Part shown: in pieces, positions 17,506 to 26,316 of the stretch | How positions within the stretch are numbered: position 1 is the first letter of the stretch | How the letters are laid out: each line of letters begins with the position of its first letter | Position numbers and translations under genes: made by a program | Notes under the pieces: generated by a model | The model's input: only the letters and a program-made list of their open reading frames with translations | What the model was told of the DNA's origin: nothing | Database searches by the model: none | NCBI RefSeq assembly: GCF_000172555.1 | Contig: NZ_ABOX02000043.1 | Coordinates: forward strand, 1 to 63,365 | Reading direction: 5' to 3' | Length of the DNA: 63,365 bases | Origin: Pedosphaera parvula Ellin514 | GTDB taxonomy: Bacteria; Verrucomicrobiota; Verrucomicrobiia; Limisphaerales; Pedosphaeraceae

Positions 17506-18104
17506 GCTGTTTGATGTGTTAACAGGCCTTCGTCTGTCGCATTTACGCTCATAATCATTCGTTCCCGTAATCGGGATTTATGCGCAAGAGCATGGCGTCT
17601 CGTCTTGTCCGGCGCTATTGACCAGGTGGGCGAATTTTCCGCGCTGCGAAGGGATGATTTGCTTCTACTACTTTCGGAGGAGACAAGGTGAACAACGAAT
17701 GTCTATCAGATGACCGGCACATATCGCAGTCCTGAGTTCTATACCGAATGCCGAACGAAATTTCCGATTGGCAGGAGAGATTTTTGATTGAGGCAAGGCG
17801 GAGGCCGCAGGCTCTGTCTGGAAGATAGCGGCAGGCTGGCAGCGTTCCATTGGGAGGTGTGCGATGGCGCAGCAGATTTTTGTCCCCGACAAGGAGTGAG
17901 ACACGAGCATATCCCAGAGTGGATCTGTGAGTGGCGAAGGACGCCGGCGGGAAGCCCGTCTGGAAAGACCCCGTCCGGAAGGACAAAAAGCTCAAGCCAG
18001 CGCGCCCGATCCAATGGAATCCTGCCAGCCCTGGCCGACAACGCCGACTCAAATCAAAAGTACCCTGTACTCAATAACCAACGAATTTCCTCCTCACAAA
18101 TGTC
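17506..18104. other. No recognisable gene; degraded sequence before the IS remnant
   Basis: I see no convincing coding sequence. A short plus-strand frame near 17,937-18,080 (GGKPVWKDPVRKDKKLKPAR) looks protein-like but has no usable context. The 20-base string GCCCGTCTGGAAAGACCCCG at 17,954-17,973 recurs exactly at 51,535-51,554, so part of this stretch belongs to a dispersed repeat family. Confidence 0.4.
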
Positions 18105-18668
18105 ATGGTTTTTTCAGTCTCCACTGCCAGTGGCGAGCTCACTGCGGCGCAGATTGCCGGGCAGTTGGGAGTGAGCCGGCGACAGTTCTTTAATTGGGTT
18201 GATGCCTTGAAGGCTGGTGGTGTGGAGGAGTTGCTCAAGCGCGGACATGGCGGTGGTCAACCCACGCAGATTCAGGGAGTGGTTCTCAAGGAGTTGGTGG
18301 CTGGACTTCAGGCCGGACGCTGGAAGCGAGCCCGGGAAGTTCAGGCCTGGCTGGAGCAGCAGCATGCGACCCAACTCTCAGTCAAAGGGGTATATTACTG
18401 GCTGGGAAAATTGGGCGCAGTCTTGAAAGGTGCCGCGCAAGACTCACGCGCAAAAAGACGCGGACGCCAACTCTCGGTTTCAGCAGTAGCTCTGCGAACG
18501 GCTCAGGAGCTTGAACGTGGCTGGTGGAAAACCGGTGCGCGTGTGGGTGGCCGATGAACACCGCTACGGTCTGATCCCGGTGGTGCGGCGGTGCTGGACG
18601 CTGCGCGGAGTGCGCCCCACGGTCAGCTATCAGACCAAATATGAATGGGCTATCTCTACAGCGCCCTG
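18105..18668 (+). pseudogene. Dead IS630-family transposase, truncated
   Basis: From ATG 18105: HTH TAAQIAGQLGVSRRQFFNWV, then GVYYWLGKLGAVLKG. The frame then shifts by one and continues as VPRKTHAQKDADANSRFQQ, an in-frame TAG, LCERLRSLNVAGGKPVRVWV and ADEHRYGLIPVVRRCWTLRG (the first Asp/Glu region of the DDE domain). It shifts again to reach WGYLYSAL. The rest of the DDE domain is missing. At least two frameshifts and a stop make it inactive. Homology ends at about 18,663, exactly where the sequence becomes similar to the tRNA-Leu attachment region. Confidence 0.82.
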
Positions 18669-18702
18669 CTTAAACGCACCACTTTCCCCCGGCAAACTGG
18701 GA
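18664..18702 (+). repeat. Degenerate copy of the tRNA-Leu att region
   Basis: The stretch holding CTTAAACGCACCACTTT and GGCAAACTGGGAAC aligns with 651-688 (end of tRNA-Leu and the bases after it). About 34 of 40 positions match by eye, with two 1-base gaps and the same orientation. It starts where the transposase breaks off and ends about 20 bases before the tonB stop. Read as an old attachment scar between two cargo modules; chance similarity is not excluded. Confidence 0.5.
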
Positions 18703-18722
18703 ACGTTCAACAGAGCCTCTCT

Positions 18723-19415
18723 CTACTGCACTATCAGTTCCGTCGCCGGGAGCACATCAAAACGCACCAGCACTTTACCAGGAAAGTCCTTCGGCGGGGG
18801 ACGATTGAGCGACTTGGTTGCCGCCAGCGCTCTTTTAACGGAATCGTCCCATTTCTTATCGCCGGATCCCTTTTTCCAATTGCTCCCGGTGATCCGGCCC
18901 GCTGCATCGACCGATACTTCCACCTCGGCCACATAACCAGTATCTGGCAAATCTGTCGGCCGCTCCCAGTTGGAGCGCAGTGCATATTCCACCAGGCTCT
19001 TGTAATAAATCACCGGCGCATTGGTGCTCGTTTCCACGATCTTGGCACCATCACTAAAGTTAAAGTCTGGCAGTTCCGCCGGTGCCGGCGCGGCACTCAC
19101 AGGCGCTGTCCCCGTATTTGCGGGTGGCGCAGATTGAGGTGGCGGCTGCTGAGGCGGTGGCGGCGTGTTCTCAACTATCTTTGGCGGTTCGACCACTTTG
19201 GGTTCTTCCTTCGGTGGCTCAACCTTGGGCGGTGGCGGCTTCTCCGGTTCCGGCGGCTTTTCCTTCGGTACAATGGCCACTGTGATTTCCTTCAACTTCG
19301 TCCCCAACACCCCCTCATGCGCCGCCCAAAAACCGAGCAAAAGCACCACCACCCCGTGCACCACCACGGAGATGACCAGGTTGACCCGGGAGGAGTTTTT
19401 CTTTTTGCGCGCCAT
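18723..19415 (-). CDS. tonB: TonB-type energy transducer
   Basis: 230 aa. One N-terminal TM helix (VNLVISVVVHGVVVLLLGFW), then a Pro/Glu/Lys-rich periplasmic spacer (about 50-100) and a C-terminal TonB-like domain (YALRSNWERPTDLPD ... GYVAEVEVSVDAAGRITGS ... GKVLVRFDV). It should couple proton-motive force from ExbB/ExbD to an outer-membrane partner. It starts 4 nt after the exbD stop. No TonB-dependent receptor is nearby; the only outer-membrane barrel in the cluster is the two-partner transporter at 24,775. Confidence 0.9.
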   Translation of the reverse strand: MARKKKNSSRVNLVISVVVHGVVVLLLGFWAAHEGVLGTKLKEITVAIVPKEKPPEPEKPPPPKVEPPKEEPKVVEPPKIVENTPPPPQQPPPQSAPPANTGTAPVSAAPAPAELPDFNFSDGAKIVETSTNAPVIYYKSLVEYALRSNWERPTDLPDTGYVAEVEVSVDAAGRITGSNWKKGSGDKKWDDSVKRALAATKSLNRPPPKDFPGKVLVRFDVLPATELIVQ

Positions 19416-19419
19416 ACGC

Positions 19420-19830
19420 TTACTTCTTCGCCGGTTCCGTCGCCAATCCGACCTTGCTCACGTTCGCCTGCTGGAGAATATCCAGCACGTTGACAATATT
19501 CTGATACTGGATCTTGCTGTCCCCCCGCACCACCACACTCAAATCCGGGTCTTCCGTGCGCAACTGCACCAATAGTTGCTGCAGGGCGATCAAGTCCACT
19601 TCCTTCATGTTGAGGTAAATCTTCCCGCTCCCATCCACCGTCACGTAGTTGGGCTTTTTGGGCGCATCCTTGGGCCGCGAACTGGCGCTGGGCAGATTCA
19701 GTTCCAAATCATTAACGACCGGAGTCGTGGTGATGATAAAGATGACGAGCAACACAAACGCCAGGTCAAGTAAGGGGGTGATGTTGAGTTCACCGAGCGA
19801 ATGATGCGCACTCTTGGAATACTTTTTCAT
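19420..19830 (-). CDS. exbD: ExbD/TolR proton-channel protein
   Basis: 136 aa. The TM segment at residues 17-38 includes the essential membrane Asp (D22 in NITPLLDLAFVLLVIFII), followed by the periplasmic ExbD/TolR domain (LNMKEVDLIALQQLLVQL, LSVVVRGDSKIQYQNIVNVL). With ExbB it forms the proton-driven motor for TonB. It overlaps the exbB stop by 4 nt (ATGA). Confidence 0.94.
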   Translation of the reverse strand: MKKYSKSAHHSLGELNITPLLDLAFVLLVIFIITTTPVVNDLELNLPSASSRPKDAPKKPNYVTVDGSGKIYLNMKEVDLIALQQLLVQLRTEDPDLSVVVRGDSKIQYQNIVNVLDILQQANVSKVGLATEPAKK

Positions 19831-20603
19831 GACAGCGCGCCTTCAAACTGCTTCTCCTGCTTGAGCGCCTGCGTGATCTCATCAGCCAGCGAACGGTTGT
19901 CCACGTACTTGTGTTCAATCTGCGTGACGTATTCCGTGGCAAAGTTATCCAACTCCTGAGTGATGGCCCGGATGCTGGTGACCATAAAGTTATAGGCGAA
20001 CATGGCGGGAATCGCCACGAGCAATCCGACGACGGTGGCAATCAAGGCTCCCGCCACACCTGGCGCCATCGCGGTCAAACTCGCGGAGTTGGCCCGGGCC
20101 ACACCTGAAAAAGTTTCCATAACCCCCCATACGGTGCCCAACAGCCCGATGAAGGGCCCACCGGCAACCGCCGTCGAAAGCACGATCATCCCCTTTTCCA
20201 GATTCAACGATTCCGTCCCCACCGAACGTTCGAGTGACACCTTCACGGAATCGAAACCGGCGGAACTGATGCGCGTCTGGCCTTTCACCATCACTGGATT
20301 GTTCTTCAAGTGATAGTCCAGCTCCTCGGCCCCGGTGTAATAGACTTCATTGGCAGGTGCGCCATCAAACTCCTCCTGCTTCCGAAATATCTCCAGGGGA
20401 TCGCGGGTGGAACGATAGCTTTCATAAAACTTTTTGGCCATCCTCCGAGCCCGATAGAGTTGGCGGATTTTGGTGATGATCACCGTCCAACTGAAGAGTG
20501 AAACTACAATCAAGCAGCAGATGGTGATCTTGCCTTCGAGGGTAGCCTTGCTGAAGGCAAACTGCAGCGCGCCACTGGCGAGCATGGGGGTTAAATGCAT
20601 CAT
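19827..20603 (-). CDS. exbB: ExbB/MotA/TolQ proton-channel protein
   Basis: 258 aa with three TM helices: about 27-47 (ITICCLIVVSLFSWTVIITK), 139-165 (IVLSTAVAGGPFIGLLGTVW) and 183-210 (GVAGALIATVVGLLVAIPAM). The GPFIGLLGTVWGVMETF and GALIATVVGL motifs are those of the MotA_ExbB family. It starts 24 nt after the stop of the giant adhesin gene, in the same direction, so the ExbB-ExbD-TonB motor is probably transcribed with the TpsA adhesin. Confidence 0.94.
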   Translation of the reverse strand: MMHLTPMLASGALQFAFSKATLEGKITICCLIVVSLFSWTVIITKIRQLYRARRMAKKFYESYRSTRDPLEIFRKQEEFDGAPANEVYYTGAEELDYHLKNNPVMVKGQTRISSAGFDSVKVSLERSVGTESLNLEKGMIVLSTAVAGGPFIGLLGTVWGVMETFSGVARANSASLTAMAPGVAGALIATVVGLLVAIPAMFAYNFMVTSIRAITQELDNFATEYVTQIEHKYVDNRSLADEITQALKQEKQFEGALS

Positions 20604-20627
20604 AGATTCGGTATTTAGAGGTTGGGG

Positions 20628-23600
20628 TTATTGACCATTGGGTAAAATCACTGTCACGCGTCCCGTCGCCTTGGCCAGCAATGGCCCGCGATTGCCGGTG
20701 CGCTTTTTGGTTTCTTCATCGTTCAGGACAAGGCTGTCTTTTTTATCAGCAACCATCTTTTCAGCGTCATCCGTCATTTTTTGAGCTACCGGCGCTGCAA
20801 CGCCATTGAAGGAACCGATTTTTGCCTGGCTAGCATCGCCAGTGGTGGAAGTGCTGCCGTTAACTGAAGAAACCGCCGCACTAATCAACGCTCCGGACAC
20901 GCTGACATCGCCTCCGCCTACAATCGTGCCCGTCACACTGTCACCTCCGCTGACCTTGATGTTACCTGCGCCTACCGCGGTCACGTCCACACTCTGCTTT
21001 GCATCGATCGAAATATTCTGACTGGCTACGATCAACCCTAGGATGTCACCGCCGGCTGTCAGTTTGACATTATTTCCAATAATGCCCGAAAGGTTGGCTC
21101 TGATATCGCGGCCGGCGACACACTCCACTATTGCGTTTCCCGCACTGGAAGCGTGGAAGGGAATCTGCAGGATGCCGCCCGAGTTGGCCAAAATGTCCTT
21201 GGCCGCAGAAACATAAATGTTCCCGACGATCGAGTGGGAACTCTCTCCTGTCAGCGTTACAATCCCGCTTGCGAAAAACTCTTCACTGTGGTTTTCAAAC
21301 TGGCCTGTCAAAGGATTGATTTCCGAGGTGACCACGTAAAACACCCCCGCGGCACCGTTGCCCGCATCCACGCTGCCGGTCTGGGAAGTCACCCTCACGT
21401 TCCCACCGTCATACGTCGCAATACGGGAGCCATTTACTTCGATGTCTCCGATTGCGTTGATCGTTACATTGCCTCCGTGCCCCGTGTAAATCCCTTCGGG
21501 TGTCTCATCACTGCCGAACGCCTGCTGCGACCCGACGTTAAGTTTTCCTCCGGCAGTCACATTAATATTGCCTCCGTTATACGAAGCGATCTGGGAGGAG
21601 GTCATATTCAGATCGCCCACCAATTGAATGCCGATGTCCGCTCCTCGCAATGAAATACGAGCCAGGTTGGGGTTATTCTGAGGACCGACTGAGCGAATCC
21701 CTTGCGTGGTTCCCAGATCCATGTTTCTGGCCGAGATAATAAACCTGCCCGGGCCTCCTACCTGCAAACCAGTGTAAGCCTGCAATGGAGGAACATCCTG
21801 GGTGAGTTGATAGAGCCGGTTAATGGCAGCAGTATCGCGTGTATAAACCACGGGGACCAATATCGGATTCCCCTGGTTATCAAAATCACGATTTCCCAGG
21901 TAATCAAGTGCCTGCACGTAAGGATGAAGCAGAAAGTTTCTCTGGTCTTCCGTCATGACCCCGTTGAAAGTCAGTTGATGGGTGAAAGGATTGTAACTCA
22001 GCCCCGCTCCCAACACATCCATCATGGTTTGGGTGGGATCAAAAACCAACGCATTGGGCACGTCACCGAGGGAAACGGTGGTGGTTCGTCCTCGGGTAAG
22101 GAAATCTCCCGTGATGCTCAGTCTGGTGAGATCGTTAGCACTCAGATTCTGTCCGGAAAATGAAAAACTCTGTGCATTGCCTCCCACGTTCATGATCGCC
22201 TGTCCAGGCGATTGCAGATAAAGATTTTTTATGCCCCCGCTGATGTACAGTTGAACCGGCACGTCGCCGCCTGCCTTGTGAAGCGGAATGGCGGCATGCC
22301 CTGAAGCGAAGGTATTATAATCGGAGCTCCCGCTGTCTGACATTATGAGCCGTGCGTAATTCAGCGCATTGGCTTGCAATTGGGCAACGTCAGACAACGA
22401 GAGCACTCCTCCGCCATGTAATGATCCGCCATCTGTGGTGGTGATTTTCAAACTGCCCTTCGGTGATGGGAACAAGATGACATCATTGCCCAAATGAACA
22501 CCACCGGCCCCGGCAGTAATTTCCAAACTGGGAGCATAGATCGGCAGTCGATCAGAATTGTCGGAAGTAACCGCCGGCTTGTTTCCCATCAACTGCACCG
22601 AATTGCGGCCATTCAAAGTGACCTTCGAATCGAGCGCATAATCGAACTGGAAGGGATTGAGGCAATCCTTGCTGAATACTCCTTTGGGATTTAACACCTC
22701 ATTCAATATAACGTCATGGCCGGCTGTCACATTCCAACTCCCCTTCGCCAGGCTCAACGTCGCTGGCAAACTTCCCGAACCAAAATCGGTCCCCGCATTA
22801 ATGGTGCCCGTTCCATTCATCACCTGAAACCGGCCGAGAATCTTCCCACCGGCAGTCAGGTTGACGTTGGATACTTTTTTAGTGCTGTAAGTCCCGGTAT
22901 AGGGAAGCAAGCTGACTATATCCCCGCCAGCAGTGATATTCACATCTCCCCCGGCAGTGGTGGCAATGCCTCCAACCTTGCTGAGATCAAGGTTCTTATA
23001 ATTCCCGTTACGCAGCCAGTCGAAGGCACTGATTCCATTCGGATCACCCGCGGTTCCTGCATCCACATTGCCAGACAAGGCATCCAACAAAACACTGCCT
23101 CCGCCAATGGAGCGAACGAAGCCGCTGCCGATCAAAATCTCCTTCCCCGCAAATAACTGTATTGAGCCGGTGGATGTTTGCAGCGAACCGCTGCCGTTGG
23201 GACGGGTTCCATCAGTAGGCCCGCTGAAATAAATTCCGCCAACGCCGCTTATGACGCCGCTGGTCACATTGCCCTTCGCATCAAACGCCAGCCCATGGCT
23301 GAAGTCACGGCCTGCAACCATCTGTACCGACCAACCGGTGCCACCCTTGATGCTGGAAGATTGCCCAAAAATAATATCTCCACCCGCTTGCAGACTTAGA
23401 ATACTGCCCGCGGAGCTGACTCCCGTGCTCGCATTCAGGTCCCAGACCGTGCCTGTAGCCAGGTTGATATCGCGGTTTGCCTGCAACGTGATTTGAGAAA
23501 AGCCGATGAACGCGTTGTTGACGTTTAGATTCAATGTACCGGGCGGGTTCCCTGCATTGACGGTTCCGGTTCCGGCGCTATCACCGCCATCGTTCGACAA

Positions 23601-24689
23601 AGTGATATAATCCGGATCAATCAGGAGCTTGCCTCCCGATTCACCAGTTTTGGCCTGACCGATGATTTGGGATTTGATCGCAGACATTTTCGCGGCAGAT
23701 ACTTCCACAGTTCCACCTGCTCCGCCTTCCGCACCACCAGAGACATTGATTTGCGATCCACTCTTATCGGTAAAGCTTTGTCCTGCCTTGATGGTAATTT
23801 GACCGCCAGCGCTGCTCCCAGTGGCGTCACCAGCAGCGCTCACAACAGATTGCTCCCCCAGATTGACGGCTTCACTGGCCACCAGTTCGACCACTCCGTT
23901 GCGTTCGCGAACTGAATTCGCCTGAATGAGCCCATTCTGATTCACCACCTTTGCACTCAGTGCAATCGTACCCGCATCCGCGACGAGCTTTCCGGTGTTG
24001 TCCACCGAGCCTTCAGGCAATTCAACATGCACACTCAGCCCGCGGCCGTCCGGACGTTCGGAAATCAACACGTTTTTGCCGGCATAAAGTCCCAACGTGC
24101 CGTCGGGCGCGGAAAGAATACCGTGATTCTCAATCTTTTCCGCCACCATGAACAGCGAACCGCCCGAAGCAGTCTGGATTTGACCGTAGTTAATGATGCT
24201 GGCAACCGGAGGAGTGCCATTATATTGCCACATGCCTCCCATCCCTGAAGGTGTGGGAGCAACTGGAGAAGTGGTTACAATCAATCCACCCACATTGACC
24301 ACGGAGTATTTGCCGAAGTAAAAGCCGCTTTGATTCATCAGCACCACCAGGCCGTTGGCCTGCAGATTACCCAGGATTTGAGAGGGATTTTGGTCCAGGA
24401 TTCTATTCCACACCACCGATGTGGAGGAAGGTTGTTGGAAGCGGGTGGTCTCGCCTGAATTAATATTGAAATGTTGCCAATCCAGGACTGCACCCGAGGA
24501 TGCTGTGATGTTCAGTTGGGAACCATTCTGCGAAACGCTGGCGTTTCCACCCCGGACTGTGAGCCCATCAGGATTCGCGGCGGCACGTTGAACGGAATGC
24601 GCCAGCAGCAACGAAGCGCCCAGCACAAAGCGCGAGGCACGACATCTCCGGCCCATCTTGCTTGAGAAGTATCGGGTAAGCTTTTTCAT
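20628..24689 (-). CDS. TpsA filamentous-haemagglutinin-like secreted adhesin
   Basis: 1353 aa from ATG 24689 (MKKLTRYFSSKMGRR), which starts an extended signal peptide ending AHSVQRAAANP. The open frame reaches 24836 but that overlaps the barrel gene. Residues about 40-200 are a TPS/haemagg_act domain (SQLNITASSGAVLDWQHFNI, NRILDQNPSQILGNLQANG). The rest is beta-helix repeats with many NVTAGGDI/VNITAGGDI-type turns. The C-terminus is charged and ends ATGRVTVILPNGQ, without an autotransporter barrel. It should be exported through the TpsB barrel encoded 85 nt upstream. Cargo function (adhesion or otherwise) unknown. Confidence 0.88.
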   Translation of the reverse strand: MKKLTRYFSSKMGRRCRASRFVLGASLLLAHSVQRAAANPDGLTVRGGNASVSQNGSQLNITASSGAVLDWQHFNINSGETTRFQQPSSTSVVWNRILDQNPSQILGNLQANGLVVLMNQSGFYFGKYSVVNVGGLIVTTSPVAPTPSGMGGMWQYNGTPPVASIINYGQIQTASGGSLFMVAEKIENHGILSAPDGTLGLYAGKNVLISERPDGRGLSVHVELPEGSVDNTGKLVADAGTIALSAKVVNQNGLIQANSVRERNGVVELVASEAVNLGEQSVVSAAGDATGSSAGGQITIKAGQSFTDKSGSQINVSGGAEGGAGGTVEVSAAKMSAIKSQIIGQAKTGESGGKLLIDPDYITLSNDGGDSAGTGTVNAGNPPGTLNLNVNNAFIGFSQITLQANRDINLATGTVWDLNASTGVSSAGSILSLQAGGDIIFGQSSSIKGGTGWSVQMVAGRDFSHGLAFDAKGNVTSGVISGVGGIYFSGPTDGTRPNGSGSLQTSTGSIQLFAGKEILIGSGFVRSIGGGSVLLDALSGNVDAGTAGDPNGISAFDWLRNGNYKNLDLSKVGGIATTAGGDVNITAGGDIVSLLPYTGTYSTKKVSNVNLTAGGKILGRFQVMNGTGTINAGTDFGSGSLPATLSLAKGSWNVTAGHDVILNEVLNPKGVFSKDCLNPFQFDYALDSKVTLNGRNSVQLMGNKPAVTSDNSDRLPIYAPSLEITAGAGGVHLGNDVILFPSPKGSLKITTTDGGSLHGGGVLSLSDVAQLQANALNYARLIMSDSGSSDYNTFASGHAAIPLHKAGGDVPVQLYISGGIKNLYLQSPGQAIMNVGGNAQSFSFSGQNLSANDLTRLSITGDFLTRGRTTTVSLGDVPNALVFDPTQTMMDVLGAGLSYNPFTHQLTFNGVMTEDQRNFLLHPYVQALDYLGNRDFDNQGNPILVPVVYTRDTAAINRLYQLTQDVPPLQAYTGLQVGGPGRFIISARNMDLGTTQGIRSVGPQNNPNLARISLRGADIGIQLVGDLNMTSSQIASYNGGNINVTAGGKLNVGSQQAFGSDETPEGIYTGHGGNVTINAIGDIEVNGSRIATYDGGNVRVTSQTGSVDAGNGAAGVFYVVTSEINPLTGQFENHSEEFFASGIVTLTGESSHSIVGNIYVSAAKDILANSGGILQIPFHASSAGNAIVECVAGRDIRANLSGIIGNNVKLTAGGDILGLIVASQNISIDAKQSVDVTAVGAGNIKVSGGDSVTGTIVGGGDVSVSGALISAAVSSVNGSTSTTGDASQAKIGSFNGVAAPVAQKMTDDAEKMVADKKDSLVLNDEETKKRTGNRGPLLAKATGRVTVILPNGQ

Positions 24690-24774
24690 AATTTGGGTTG
24701 AGATTGCACGGTTGAGATCAATCAGGTTCTTTTCGCTGACATTGGTTGCGGGCTTGTGGATTGCATAAGGATGA

Positions 24775-26316
24775 TTAAAATTGCATGCCCACCAAAAAAG
24801 TGATTCTCGGCGTTCCCGCCGTGACTCCTGGAACATCCAGCAATGGCACGCCGAATGTGAATCGGAAGTCCATCCGTTCCCCTATCGTTCCTGTGAAGGC
24901 GAATCCTGTTCCCCACAAGGAAAGGGATTGGTCTGTGCCAGTGGGAGGGGCCAAAAGATATCGCCGCCCATAATCCGTGAATATCGAAAAACGAACCAGC
25001 ATCGGCTTGTTGCCATCCACCATGCCAAGGTCAAACAATTCTGTGTGCGGCTCAACGATTACACGCCAACCAGTGTCCCCATATTGTTGCCCGTCACGGT
25101 AGCCGCGAACTCCCGCCGCGCCTCCGAGGCCATACTGCTCATTGCTGATAAGTGGTTGATTCGCCCACTGTCCATCTGCGCTTAGGCGTAATCCCCAATC
25201 TCCGTGGATCCTCTGCTCCCGGTTCATCCCCAGGTTGGCAACATAATAGTTCCCGGTTGCTTTCGTACTGCCTGCGATCTTCTGAAAGTCCTTTTTGTTC
25301 CCAAACAAGCTCGAGAAGTTAAAAGTGTTGTTGAAGTTGAAGCTGGTAATCCCCCACCCATCCGGACGTGTCGCATCCAGTCCGGCCGCGAATGGCAAAT
25401 AGTTGACCGAGCTGGGCACGACTTGAATGGCTGGAGGTTGTGGGTCGAAAGGATGAGGAGTCAGATTCCCCATGCCATCGGAGGTATAGAAGGTGAAATC
25501 GTTGTTTTTCGTCTGGGTCAATCGGGATTTGAAGGTTTTATAATCCAGCCCGAGCGACAAGCTCGAGCCGATGGCCCAGAAAGAAGGCAGAGGATCGGCA
25601 AGTCTGAATCCGGCGTCGCCATTCACGGTATGCGTGTCGCTGAATACTTTGCTGCTCAATTGCGGCCCGCCCGCGTTGGGATCGACGACTTCCGGGGTCA
25701 ACGTATCCGATTGGAGAACGCTTCCGGTATCCGTATCCGAACGAGAGGCGTACAAAACCAACTCGGGCGTCCCGCTCATTGGCGGAGCCCGAAATCGCTT
25801 GGTGACCTCATCGTAACCAAAGTCACCAACGCTGACGTCGCGTCGTTCCGTGATTCCCTGAAAACTATTTAAGGGAAGCCGATAAAAGACGCTATAGTTG
25901 GCAACCTGCGGATGGTCCACGAAATCGGGCCAGGCGCTCTGATCTTTATATTCTTCGGGACTGAACGAATACTGAACTCCCAACTGATGATCCAATTGCC
26001 ACAAATTATTGTATTGGAGGGCGGTGTTAAATCGCAACTCGGGTGTGCCCGGTGTTGAGTAATTGTTAAACTCGACCCGCGCGTGCAGCGGCAGGCGATC
26101 TTTCACTTTCAATCGAAGAGCTGTGGTCCCCGGTTCCGGACCGGGAGCAATCTCAGGGTAAATCTGTCTGTCCCGACTGTTGTTCGCCTTGTCCAATTCC
26201 TGCTGCAGCACGAGGCTGTTGAGCAAAATGTTCGTCTGCAAACTCGGCAGCGCGGACATGATATTATTACTGCTGTAATACCGGTTGCCTGTGATCTGAA
26301 TGTCGGCAAGACGCCC
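24775..26316 (-). CDS. TpsB two-partner transporter: rest of POTRA and beta-barrel (frame 2)
   Basis: The frame reads RLADIQITGNRYYSSNNIMS from about 26,316, then SLQTNILLNSLVLQQELDKA, the strand LRLKVKDRLPLHARVEFNNY and a 16-strand-like barrel. The barrel includes a VRGYRDGQQYGD loop-6 motif and ends ITFLVGMQF with a terminal Phe. This is the ShlB/FhaC family that exports TpsA. The beginning of the POTRA lies in the upstream AraC-containing frame. One extra A near 26,317-26,320 puts the two out of frame, so as sequenced only an internal ATG at 26,259 would begin this part. Either a sequencing error or a real break. Confidence 0.8.
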   Translation of the reverse strand, partial: GRLADIQITGNRYYSSNNIMSALPSLQTNILLNSLVLQQELDKANNSRDRQIYPEIAPGPEPGTTALRLKVKDRLPLHARVEFNNYSTPGTPELRFNTALQYNNLWQLDHQLGVQYSFSPEEYKDQSAWPDFVDHPQVANYSVFYRLPLNSFQGITERRDVSVGDFGYDEVTKRFRAPPMSGTPELVLYASRSDTDTGSVLQSDTLTPEVVDPNAGGPQLSSKVFSDTHTVNGDAGFRLADPLPSFWAIGSSLSLGLDYKTFKSRLTQTKNNDFTFYTSDGMGNLTPHPFDPQPPAIQVVPSSVNYLPFAAGLDATRPDGWGITSFNFNNTFNFSSLFGNKKDFQKIAGSTKATGNYYVANLGMNREQRIHGDWGLRLSADGQWANQPLISNEQYGLGGAAGVRGYRDGQQYGDTGWRVIVEPHTELFDLGMVDGNKPMLVRFSIFTDYGRRYLLAPPTGTDQSLSLWGTGFAFTGTIGERMDFRFTFGVPLLDVPGVTAGTPRITFLVGMQF